Shown: positions 27,001-39,540 of the stretch, in pieces
How the letters are laid out: every line of letters starts with the position of its first letter
How positions within the stretch are numbered: the stretch's first letter is position 1
Source of the DNA: Brevipalpus yothersi
Taxonomy: Eukaryota; Arthropoda; Arachnida; Trombidiformes; Tenuipalpidae
Assembly: GCA_003956705.1 (NCBI GenBank)
Contig: QZCP01000062.1
Span: 62,001-126,000, forward strand
Length of the DNA stretch: 64,000 nucleotides
Direction of reading: 5' to 3'
Made by a program: the position numbers and the translations under genes
Notes under the pieces: model-generated
Seen by the model: the letters and a program-made list of their open reading frames with translations, nothing else
Databases searched by the model: none
What the model was told of the DNA's origin: nothing

Positions 27001-30000
27001 CTTATCTGTATCGTAAACAAGATGCTCAGATTATTTGGTGATACTTTTCCCAAAATAAGCCAGAAAAATTTTCCTGTTGATCTATCCAATAGACCATAGA
27101 ATGATATTAATCTTCTCATGAATCTAATTTGATTGATTTTTTTCTCTTCTCTAGTCACTACCTATGGACCGATGACTACTGGTTCATCCAAGATTGATCA
27201 TAAAAATCAGAGCATCATGGTCAGCACAACATACTCTCCACAAATGAGTACTGTAACAACTTCGTTTCCAAAAGCTACAATGATGGCACATCCAGGTGAG
27301 CAATAAATTTCATCAATTCAACTACATGTTTGTAAAATATTTTGATACTACGGGTATAATGTTTTCAATTTCAATTCATTTGACTCTATGAAAAGTTCAG
27401 TCATCATTTTCGAGGTAAACAAGAAAGTGAAATTTGATTCCTTATCAGTTCTATGGCTACTCATCGAGTGTACTCGAAATAGAAGAGTACGATTCCTATC
27501 ATAATCAATACATGTTAATACTTGATGGGAAAATTTTGTTCATAGGAAAGAAAGAGAGAGAAAGTTTTATCTCAACATACCGAACGAAATAACTCCAATC
27601 GCCTCTGCTACTCCATCATTGATAAAAGAGAATGCCTGGGACGTTCTGGGACTGTGGAATAAAAGTATGAGTAGAATATTAGTTCAATATTTTCTATAGA
27701 ATAGAGGATGTGTCTATGTATGTATTCAGAGATATCCAATGAATTGAGTCAATTTGTTCTCAACTAAAACACTTGGCACTAACAAGTAAGGTAGAGTTCA
27801 GATGAAATGACTCTGATGAATGAGTGTCTGGTAAATTCAATCAGCCAGAGACAAACTAAATATGAGGTTCGACGAATGTCAAAACTTAGAAATACTCACA
27901 TGCTTGGTCCAAGAGTTCCAACACGATAAATTATGAATCCAATGATGATAAAAATGAATCCCACCGAGGTGAGAGAAACCTATAGAGAAATATGTGTTAT
28001 CATCAAATGTTAGTTCGATTCATGATCCAGAAGAGTGTTGAGAGAATAAATTTTGGTCAGAGATGGATAGAATTTGTTTCGCATGTATGCTTTTGTATTG
28101 CTTCTACAGTTCGCATCGATGATTTTCTTTATGATATAAACCAGACAGCAAAAGTGAACATCATCTTGGAAGAAGTGTATTGGATAGTATTTTGAGCAAC
28201 AATCCAATGGGAAAACATAATATTTGAAGCTGTAGGCTTATCAAAATGGAAGATGATTTTGATGCTCAATATTCTAGAAAGAAAATATCATTTCTTCTTC
28301 TTCAATTTGTCTTCCATATTTTCTTTCTTAGACCTTTTTGGCGTTATTTCTCAACATTTTTGATTAAAAACAATATTTATAGTGATTGAAGTCATAGCAC
28401 TTCTGAAAGTAAGGAAGAAAATGTAAACAACTTACTTTGGCTAATTTTGAGATATTCCTTTGAAGAGACAGAGGAAGCATGATGAATACTGTGCAGAAAA
28501 ATACCACTGAATTTCGATTCCCAAGAGCACTGCTACTTGAAACTATTTCAAGAAATTCGAAGAGATGAAAAAATTAGAATAAAATTCTCAAAATATGAAA
28601 ATATTCATCTCTCTTCAATTTTACTCTCTTGAGTACTTTTTTAGAAATCTAGCTATCATTATATTAAAGTAGAGAACAAATTCTCAGAATTACAAGATGA
28701 GAAGGTTAAATTCTTTCGATGTTGATTAGAATGCTGGAAAGATTAGTCGATTACTTGAAGAGATTGAAGTAGAGCAGCTATCTCGAAAGGAAAAGCATCT
28801 AATAGACTTTCTCAATTAGGCAATTGCTTCAAAAATTCCTCTTGGATGACATTCAAGTACATTAAAGTTTCTCTCAACTTACCATGGAGCAGCCTTCGAA
28901 AAACTTTGGTGACACTATCACCGATGATTACATTGTAACTGATCATCGCTATTTGGGAAGAAGAGAAAAAGAATAAAATGATCATTACTGAGCACAGTCA
29001 ATTTGGAAGGTAAAATTTCCTTGCTATGTTATTTCAAGGCGAATTTCCAATAAAACGAATATCAGCTTAATCCAGTGCAAACAATGTACATGTCCCAGAA
29101 ATCAAGCTCAAATCTCTTCGATCATCATCAGTACAGAGAAGATTCATCTGATGAGCTATTCTGATGTGTCATGTATTGCAGCCATACAGTAATACACTTT
29201 ACAGGGTTATGCTCCAGGCTCTAATGGTTTACTCTTAAGCTTTCGTACGGCTGATCTCTGCCTAAATCTTCACACTATTTCAACATAGAATCTCATCAAT
29301 TCGCCAGAAAAATGTTGATAGATATTCACTAGATATTCATTTGAGTTTTCTGATCAATTCAATTTCAGACAGAGAGACAACATTTTCCTACCTAAATGTC
29401 TTTCTATCTCTTTTGCTTATGTTCTAGAGCGAATCTAATGAACATCATCCTTCATTCTGTTGCACTCTGTAAAATTGTGTGAAGATCAATTTTGTATGTG
29501 TCCAAATAGATGAAACCTGTTGATTGCCTACTGTATTGCTTCAACTCCTACGCCAACCAGTTGCTTTCATTACCTCCATTTTTTCCATTCTAACACCGCA
29601 ATCAGATAGTCATTTGTCAATACCAATTCATGTCACTCGATCACATCTTCTACTATTACTACCATCACTATCACTATCACTATCTACCAGTAGCATTGGC
29701 TACTGATGAACGTTGGATAATCAATTCTGATTAGAATTCAACGCCTTCCATAAACTGCTCTTATATGCAAATTGAGTATCGATCGTGTTTATCAGTATCT
29801 CATGAGAGGGAAAAGAGTGTAAGATTTGCACACAAGACGAATGAGATTCAGCATGATGGATGGAAATTTTGACTTGCTTCATTTGATGAACTACTCCTTT
29901 GACCTTTCTTCAGAATTGCCTCAGTCAGAATTTATCTTCTTCTTATTTTTCTTCTTTTCCTCCATATTCTCGTTTTTTTCTACACCCAAACTTGCAAGGC

Positions 30001-33000
30001 TAACAGAAATTTGTATTCTTCTTACTCCATGTTACATGAATTTTCTATTATCTACTATGAACGTGGACAAAACTTGAGCTTCATAAAATTTTCTTCTCCA
30101 CCTCATCTTATTTTCACACAGAAATTTTCCAGCATCCTTGAGGCATGCACTAGCTAAGCATACACATGCACACACAAGGCTCCCAAAATAATGGTTGAGC
30201 CTGATAAAAAGTAAGATATTTGCTCTGAAAGCAAACAGAAGCCTTGCTAGCGTTGTAGAGGAGTAAGAAATGAATTGATACACAAAAGATAGATGAAAAA
30301 AAATCACAATTGAACTTTGTATGTTGGGTAAGAATTCAGACATCCGTAAGTGTAATCATCGTGAAAGGCCAAGCTCTGGAAATTTTTTTTTCAGCAAAGT
30401 TCTTAGTTCTACTCTTCCTTCCTTCCTTTCTTTCTTTTCTCTTCCATCACTTCTTATCCGTTCGATTACTCTCTCGGAAAATCCGAAACATACTCAACCT
30501 TATTGCCTTTTATATCATGGCATTTGCTAATGATGATGATAAACTTACCTATGAATGGATAGATGAACTGAATAACTGTGAGTAAGTAAAATCCAAATCT
30601 ACCATATGCGGCTTCAACAACATCCTTGATTGATATAAATGTCGGAAGTTGGGTGGTTGGCGGGAAATGGAAAAGAGGAAGAAAAATAGAGCAAATGATT
30701 TTATTAGTATTTAGAGATCGTCATTTTTTGGAGACTATTTTTTCTTCAGCCATTGCCGCTGCTATTGATTGTCAATCGTATTGGTAACTGAGCATGTAGT
30801 AAAGATCATAAAAGCAAATCAAGCGACAATTTCGAAAAAAGAGAAGCAAAATACAGATCAAGAAGAATAAAATTCACCCGAAAATTGTGAATTCCAATTG
30901 AGAGAAAAGCTTTCAAGCAGTTTAGGTTGGATAAACACAATGTTCAGCTACCTTGGATAAGTTTAAGACTTAAAATGACATTCCAGCATGCTGGAATGAA
31001 TGTGAATGAACTGTAAAAGTGTGTGTGTGCAGAAAACATGCAAAAAAATAAACCAACCATTTCATGAGTTGTGACAATGATCATAATTAACGGTAAGAGG
31101 AGAGAAAGATATATAAAGAGAGGAAGAGGTCAGAAGCTTGATATACATGATGAATCTTACATACACTCTCCTCTTGAAATCTCATACTGATGCTGAGAGC
31201 CTCATCTCAAGAGTATCCTCTCAACTCACTTTCATATATACTTCACTGTCTTCTTCAAGTGTCCCAAAGAATGATTTTCACAGAAAACTCATTCGAGTAT
31301 AGCTTCTTAGAAATGAGAGAGAAAACTTCCCAAACAATTTACCTCACCGAATATCTAGTCTAACTAATGGGTCCTCACTCAGCTTGAAGATGATATTCCT
31401 CCTCCTCCTTCTTCTTCTCCTTCTCATTTTCCATGATCATGAATTTTGTGTCTTCCTAAAGAAATGATAATCTCAATTCTAAGTGGCTTCTTAGAACCTT
31501 CTCAATCAAACCTTTCGCAATTTCACCATACACACACACACACACCTTGGGCCACCAATTGATTTGATTTGTATTAGATTGGATAGAATAGTGCGTGCAT
31601 CCTCATTTTCATTATTATTATCATCATTGCATCAGTGGCAATAGGGTTTGTGAGTGTGCGAAGTTTTTGAAGTAAGAAGCAAAATTGGTGGTGAAGAAGA
31701 ATTGGGAAACAAGCATGAATTGACTTCCACTTCTTTTCTTCAACTCACCTGATAGGTTGATACACCAGCCAAATTGCCAGCTTTTATGAGGATACACAAT
31801 GAATAATCAGTCAAAGCGGCTATACCAACCAGCAGTATGAGGCCAAACCAGAACCCGCTTCTACTGAGAGCATAGGGGATGCCTGTAAGGAATTGAGAAT
31901 AAGGAATACCATGTTAGCGGTGTTGTTGTTGTCACTTTTTTTAACAATCAATTTTCCAAGATTCCAAGATAGAAAGTAAGAAAGAAAACATTTCAATGAG
32001 AATGAGCAACAGGAAAGCTACATGTAACATGAAAACTGGGCTACTGTTAAGGAGGATGAATGGTGGGAAGTGATCGATCCAGTAGATCTCAATCATAAAC
32101 TAGATTTTTCCCTCAAAAGTAAGACACACATTCGAATGATTCTACTGGCTTGTATAATACTGTTGGCGAGATTGGATGAGCTAAATATAGCTGTCAACAG
32201 ACGAAAGGATGAGATGATAAAGATTGAAACATCATGAAACATCATTTGCTGATAATTGAATGAGCATTGATTTGAGAGTCACAATATTTCTCAATCATAT
32301 TCAGAATTCTCTGAATCAAGAATTTCGATTCAGAACATTCGAAAATTCACAACCATTCATCATGAATACATGTGCTTCACACTATTGTAATCTTCATTCA
32401 ACATTTTCTCTTTCTTTCATTCTCTCTTATCGGATTAATGTACAAGAATCAAGGAAGCTTTGCTCTGATAGCATCACAATCTTTGTGAGTTCTCTAATCA
32501 TGTTTTATCCAAGAATCTGCTCATAAATACATCAGCAATGCCTAATTGGAGGGTATAATTGAAATAATTCATGAAGATAGTGATTTGCAGTTGATGATGC
32601 GAAAAAGCTATATATTAGTTGGCTTTTTTATCTTTCCGAAATGGAGAGAAAGAGAGAAACCTTCGAGGCACCGAGCATGAATATTCTGTCTCTCTATTGT
32701 AATATCGTTGAAATATTGACGCATTTGTAAGCTCATTCTGGATCGCATGCGATGAGGATGAAGATTAACGATTTCAGAATGTCAAGAAATAAGAGTGACT
32801 ACACACAAAGCGAGTAAGAGGAGAAAAAACCCTTTTTCTGCTTAACAATCCTTAGTTCCGGTGACCTTTGAAACGCTTACTGATTGATATATGCTTAAAA
32901 TAGGCCATCATGAAATAAATATGATAGTTGATAGCAGTGATACAATAATTCGGCGTGATATATATATATATATGTATTCAGATGATGGAAAAAGAAACGC

Positions 33001-36000
33001 GAAAAAAGTTTCATCGTAAATCCTTGTGTGTAATCCTTTCACGATTTACATTTCATTTTGGCCCCTCTTTTTCTTGGTGAAAAAAATTGTTCTCACGAGG
33101 AGACCAATTTTTTGAAACATATTTATGAGAAAACCACTCAACAGGGAGTCAAAAGTTTACATGAAGATGCTAACATGCATTTTTATGCAAGTGTTACGAG
33201 TGGGTGGCTTCAGTAGGAGGCAGAAATAGAAAGAGAGCGAGAAGAAAAAAAAGTATATCTGCATGCCTCTGAAAATGATTATGATAGTATAAAAATTTTT
33301 CTTCCAAAAAATAAGAAAGAAAATGGTAAAGAATTTTAATGGTTAGAGTGAAAAAAAAGAGAATTGAGAAAAGAGAGAATATTGGACTAAATCTCATCAG
33401 CAAACCTATTTGAGTCCAACCTGTGGGCTGAGCAATATGAGTAAGGAGAAATGAGATGAGAGAAATATACAAGCACACCAAACTCGACGTGATATGAGTA
33501 TAAATCAGTGGAACTGAATATCATCTCTAGTAACGCTCTGTTAGATTGAGGGAAGAGATGTGGAATGAGGTGTATATATCGTAATTTAATGGAAGAGAGA
33601 AATGCTACCTGAAACAGCCCGGAAGAAGAAGAAGAAACCTTGAGCAGCGGGTGAAGCAATGTGTTAAGGGTAGCAGTTGATAATTCTAGATAAGTGGAAA
33701 GATTTTTATTCTCAGAATGCAATGACCAAGATTCTAATCATGACAAAATCTGATTATCTGGAGAGATAGAGAAGGATATTGCTTAATAGATGTGACGACT
33801 TCAAGGCTGAGAATGATTTCACAATTATCATGGGAAAAGTTGGGTATATAGCTTGAGATAGAAATTGTAAGTGGACAACAGAAAATGCATCTCATGTGAA
33901 AAGATATTCATACTGAATGGAAATAAAATTTATCTCACACAGAATTATAGAGGGAAAAGGAATAAGCATGGAATTCACATGTGGAATATTGTCATTGTCA
34001 TTGGCTGCTCAAATAATCAACAACAATTGGAATATATCTTTTTGTTCCCTGTCAAATTGAATTTCGAGATGGATAGGAAGAGAGAGGGAATTTTTGTGCT
34101 AGAATATATAAAATTTTTATGATTATTGGTGAACCTCCACTTCACATTGAAATCATCTCCCAAGAATGAATGAGAAAACCGTTAAACTTGCCTCTGATGA
34201 GCTCAAGTAGAGGAAAAAGAGAGGGAATATTCGTACGAATCTGTATTCCTCATACCAAATGTTCATAAAGTTACTCTTCTGTTTCTCAAGAAAAATTGGT
34301 GAACTGATTCATGGATAATTGAATCAGAAGTTCGAGTTCATGCATTTACAATAGTAGTAGTAGTATGATAAAGAGAGAGAATGTTGAGTGACTTGAATTT
34401 TTCAATAGCTTATTGGATCAACTTTTTTCTCTTCTGGACTGATTTTTCAAATTTTTTAGCAAATACGCTTCCTAAAATACAATACAATACACTTTTTTTT
34501 CTATCTGCTCCCCAATATTTGAACAAGTGATTATGTGAGCGAATAATAATGTACCCAATACTGGTGAGAAAGACATGAGAGTAGTAAGAGAAGGACGAAT
34601 CGGATGGAAAAGGTATAAGAAGAAAGTGAGACGATAATGTTGTTCAGAATCAAAGATTTGAAAATAGGATCAAATTTTGGTCCAATAGTTCCATAAAACG
34701 CTTGTTGCATCATCATTTCTAGTTTACTATGTACTATTACACTATTGCTATTGGGTATTGTTTTCATTTATTTCTATCTTACGCTCTTGAAAAAGAAAAA
34801 AAATGCTTCTCTGTTTGTGACAAACTTGTGACAGAGACCAGTAAGAATGTGATTTCGCTCCACTTATTTTCGGTTACACAAGACAGATTACAAAAAGTGA
34901 CTTTTGTCTATTGTGTATGTGTGTGTATGTGTGTGTATGTGAATGGAAAAAGGGCAAAACTTCTGGTATTTCTCAGCCACAGGCAGAGAGATAAATGTAT
35001 ATATACTATGGACTGAACATACACATATACGGTATCATCGTATAAGGTATCAGTATCATGAGCAAACAGGCCATGTCTTGAATTGACAATAAATAGTCAA
35101 GATATGAGTCGATGAAGCGTTTGATAAGCCTCATAAGATTCATGGTGCAATGGAAGAGAGAGAGAGAAATAAAAGAGAAAGTGAAATAAAGAGTGGAAGG
35201 AAATTGCTGGGTAGTCCAGATTATAAATGAACATCCTTTTTCCGAAGTCAAGCATGGTTGCACACTTCTTGAAGATAGATAAAATTTCTTTCTCAATATC
35301 AAGAGATGTATACAAAATGTGGCTATTGAGATGAATTTAGTTACTCTATCAGACTTTTTCAGCTGGAATTTTTTCTTTTCTTTCTGCTCTTCTTCTTCTA
35401 CCGTTGAAAATATGGATATGAATATTGGAACATGATTTTGGTATTATTTTGGTTTATGAGAAATAGTGACATTTGATCGTTCATGATCAATTTGATTTTC
35501 AATCTGAATAGAAATTAGACCTGACTCGATCTGATCTCTTCCTCGATTAATTAACCTTGTCGATTATCTCTCCCAGTCAGTCAATACATTCAACCAAATA
35601 ATTGACCAAATAATGATCAATCTTCTCATCTTCTTCACCATAATTTTTGAAGACTTAAATCTTGAAAGGTGTTTTTGTGGCTTCTCGAAAATGAAGCAAA
35701 TTTGCTTTCCTTCACTTTATCAAACTTTTTCAGCTTGAAATTTTTTCCACACTTTTCTCACATTAATATTGGAACATGATTTTTGGTTTATGTGAGGAAT
35801 GAAGGCTTGAAAGGCTATCTCGAAAACTTCAAGGGAAAGTTAAAATAAATCACATGGATACAACACCCATGAATATTCTCTCTTACCTATGACTCCTGAT
35901 CCTATGATCGTATTTACATAGTTGAAGGCTGTTTGTTTGAGATTACTGGTCTCATTGTGGCCACCAGTATTACGATTTGTGTCCTCGTCTGGATCGAACA

Positions 36001-38153
36001 CATTTGGATTGTTTGCCTGATTAAAAGAAAAGAAGAAAAAAATTGCATGAATGAGCGAAAGAAAGAGAGAAAAGTAAATTGTTCATCATCAAGCTGGAGA
36101 TGATGATGGCCATTTCATGAATCTAGCTCATACAGTGATTTTCGTGATATACACACAGTACAGAAATATCAGGTCAAGTGAATACAATACTTTGTTTTCA
36201 TTGAAGATTGTCTTACAAGTGGCTATATATCACGAATTACTCATCAAGTGATATACATGTACCTTGTCTGCCTGTGTGTATGTGTGTTGGGTCATGTTTT
36301 TTGATTATTTCACGAATCAGACAATATTGTGGTGTACTTTGGAATGGACCAGAACAATCTTACTCATTTGTCATTCATTATACTGAGAGTGGACAAAATT
36401 TATCCATAAAATATTCAGTCCATTATGATTGATATCTAACTAAACCCCAATAAATTGGTGTGATATGGAATATCTTTGGAATATTTTTCTCAGATTAGAA
36501 ACAAACACGCATGGGAAGGGAGAGAAGAAGAGAAAGTCAATCGATTGACGAATTGTCTATCATTTAACTTATCGAATATATATGATAACGTCATTCACTA
36601 TTCGTCATATTCTATTCATTTTTTCCATTTTCTGGCTCATTATCACGTTCATATTTGAATTTTCATATTCAACTCACAAACTTCAGGCACACACACATAT
36701 GATTTAAGCATGAATACATAATCTTAAGTCAATCTTTTCATCATTCAACTTACACCCTTTTTTAATCGTTAAGCAAGCATGGTATAGCAGATATATACAT
36801 GTAAGTGTATTTAATAGTTGCTCACCTTGGATATTGTAAAGGCTGAAGCCGTTTGTGGTGACGGCTCTTGAAGAATGTAGGTATTCTCATTGGCTTCCAT
36901 AAAAATTATATTATATTATCTACTATTATTATTATCTTATGACAATCATTCAACAGTTGACGAAAGATGAACACAAACACTTAATTAGTGAGAGAGAAAG
37001 AAAAAAGTAGATCAGAAAAACTCTATCAGCACCAGTGACTTTAACGAGTTGTTGATGTTGATGATCTTAGTAGTTGATACACAACGAACAAACAGACACA
37101 CAGATATTGTATATGGGTGATCTGAGATTATAATCACATGAAAATATCCACGTTGTAAGAATTGTAAGGATCGATGGTGATATTTATTGGATTATCCGGA
37201 ATTATTCTGATGATTGAAATTTTTCTTTGAACTTTTGTTTCACACCAATCTGTGTGTACCGTGTGTATCACATACTGGGGAACAGATTTTTCTTTATGAT
37301 GTGCCAATAAGTTCAAAATGTTTCAAGTAAAAACAGGGAGCTGTTCAAACAGATACACAAGTTGCTCAGTATATTGTGTTATATTGAAGTGAGAGAAAAA
37401 TGTCGAAGTACACACACTTTTCCTAGTAAATATAAGTAGAACGAAAAAGCTGAAATCAAATTCACTTGGACGTGGTGAACATTGTTCACAATAACTCGTA
37501 AAATGGGGCTCACTTTGACAGCACACACACACAGTAGCAATCAAATAAGACAAGTGAAACGATCAAATAATTTCTTATCGATAGTGTAGTTGTAGTAGTA
37601 GTAAAGGTGAGAGGCAAGAACAAGTGAAGAAAAGGGTTTCTCAAATGCATGTATTCGGTCAGCTCGAAAGCTGCTTGCTTACTGACTCAATTGCTCTGAT
37701 CTCCAAAAACCTTGCTCTCTCTCTTCTCTCTCTCTTCTCTCTCTCTCTCTCGTCTCTCTTCTATCTACTTTCTTTTCTCTCTCTACTCTCTCTCCTCTCT
37801 CTTCTGTCTCTCTTCTCTTTCAATCTCTTTTCATCTATTCTCAATTCTCTTTCCCTTCATGGGCTCATTCATGAACATTATCTGAATCATTCCAACCGGT
37901 TCTTGGTTCGTTCAACATCAATTGTTACGAAATAAAAGTTGTGTGTGTGTATGTGTATATATATTGGCTTACTCTGTTGCGATCTCATATCTAATTCATG
38001 ATAACTATCGACTATTTCTTTGTAAGTGTATCATTTGGAAGGAAAATGCTGGTGAGAAAGATATTTTATCGAAACACTTTAAGAAACTGTGAGCAGCTCA
38101 TCTGTCCACTTTGATGGACAAGTAAATAGATATCCATGAGTATCTGAGGATCT

Positions 38154-38224
<71 letters not shown>

Positions 38225-39540
38225 CTTGCAAAACACTTTATCGAAAATGATGATGGTCACATTTTCAACTCTTTGACAACTACATAATGATTTTATAAAT
38301 GGTTTAGCCAATATGATGAGATAATTTGAGTGGACATTATTTAATGTATATCTAAATTGGATGAACAAGAATCATTTTTTATTTTCAATCAAATTTGACA
38401 TTCTTTGTGCTATGGGAAAACAATCAGAAAATTGTGTTCTATCATCATTTTGACACTATATTTTGACGATATTCCATTTCACATATGCCTCTGGTTGAAT
38501 GAATTTTTTGACTGACTGATTCAATTGTTATATCAATACATTATTCAACCATTATCGAATGACAATTCGTCGGATAGTATTTCATTTTTGATTTCGATTT
38601 AAATGGAGAGAGTACATTGATATAATTCCGATTCTTTTTTTCCAAAAAAAGCAATTTCATTTTTATCATACTTATTGAAAAAAGTTAACTCATTTCAAAT
38701 TGTTCATATTGTATTTCATCTTTATAATCTTAAATTCTATTTCCTTTTACAGTTATTCCATCAACAGTAATGTCCACCTCAACAAGCCCAACTCACCTGA
38801 CATCAACAACAAGCAAATCATTGCCACCAATATCTTCAACACCATCGATTCGAGCCAAAAGAAGTGAACTACAACATCAACAGATTTTTCGTATGAAAAG
38901 AAGTAGACCACGAAAAACGGCCGAAAGTCTGATGGAAGCCTTACTGGCTGCACACGATCAGGCAATTGAGAATGAAAATTGGTCAAACAATCGTGATCGA
39001 TCACCAATCGATCGAAGTCAAACGGCTGATTATTTGGATGATCTTCCGTTCGATAGTTATTCACAAGCAAATCAAAACGGTGATCTGACTATGGGTGATC
39101 CAGAGAATGATGATGCTGATATTCCTCTCCAAGAGGGACATCTTCCTCCTTCACCTTTGATCTTTTATCCTATTCTTGGCTCCAATAAAATGAGCCCATC
39201 TTCCTCATCTTCTTCCTCATCTTCATCTTCCTACTCTCCTCCCTCTCTTGGACACCGATGGCCTCTCAGATCATCATTGATCCGAGATAACGGTAACTTG
39301 AATGTGGATGGTTTCGGTGATATCATGCCAATTGAACGTCGTAAACGAGATTTCAAATACATCTCCAAGCCGTTCAATATGAATCGACCGATTCCTGATC
39401 AAGTATTCTTGAAAAAATTGGCAGAACTTCTCGCTGAACGGAAAACACATTCCAATCATGGGAACACCAATTCTTTCAGTCATTTCAATGGAGGTCAAAC
39501 GATTCATACTGGCTATCGACCGGCATGGCTAGATAGATGA
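24013..39540 (+). CDS. secreted Ser/Thr-rich protein with convertase-like sites
   Basis: Not matched to a known family. Four exons join in phase 1: 24013-24295, 24752-24892, 27155-27295 and 38753-39540, giving 450 residues. The start MPQSILPFVMLFLVALSIFH is a strong signal peptide. Exons 1-3 encode Ser/Thr/Pro-rich sequence suited to O-glycosylation, and their ends resemble each other (KIHPG, VKHSG, MAHPG). Exons 2 and 3 are both exactly 141 nt and begin and end in the same phase, which suggests exon duplication. Exon 4 has RAKR, MKR and ERRKR sites, a poly-Ser run and a conserved-looking C-terminal stretch containing YISKPFNMNRPIPDQVF. This could be a mucin-like secreted protein or a neuropeptide-type precursor. 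The gene encloses the SLC38A11-like gene on the opposite strand. Further exons in the 11.5-kb last intron are possible. An AATAAA lies at 40603. Confidence 0.6.
25535..36900 (-). CDS. SLC38A11: SLC38A11-like sodium-coupled amino acid transporter
   Basis: Predicted multi-pass membrane transporter of the SLC38/AAAP family, closest in pattern to member 11. Eleven exons, all with consistent phases: 36826-36900, 35887-36016, 31749-31882, 30549-30624, 28883-28948, 28436-28542, 27900-27979, 27581-27651, 26604-26878, 25988-26125 and 25535-25783; 466 residues. Diagnostic segments are the first helix VNTIIGSGVIGIPYAL (about 60-73), YPFIAMISYNVIIGD, LPLSLQRNISKLAK, CHHNSFLLYESLE, QGDLFENYC, MLTYPFECFVVRQV and DCLGIVLELN. 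The N-terminal 25 residues come from a separate first exon. Introns reach about 3.9 kb, in contrast to the compact genes nearby. The intron at 26879-27580 contains exon 3 of the plus-strand secreted-protein gene. Its 3' end lies inside that gene's second intron. Confidence 0.9.
30979..30998. repeat. perfect 20-bp palindrome
   Basis: CATTCCAGCA followed directly by its reverse complement, with no loop. It lies in the SLC38A11-like intron between the exons at 31749 and 30624. It is probably chance or a dimeric protein-binding site. Confidence 0.8.
37713..37830. repeat. CT-rich imperfect microsatellite
   Basis: Interrupted TCTCTC/TCTTCTC array of about 118 bp, just upstream of the SLC38A11-like start on its strand. 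Predicted frames through it read as Ser/Leu repeats. Confidence 0.85.
38156..38224. repeat. (CT)n followed by (CTTT)n
   Basis: A CT run of about 53 bp passes into four CTTT units. It lies in the last intron of the plus-strand secreted-protein gene, about 530 bp before its final exon. Confidence 0.93.
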
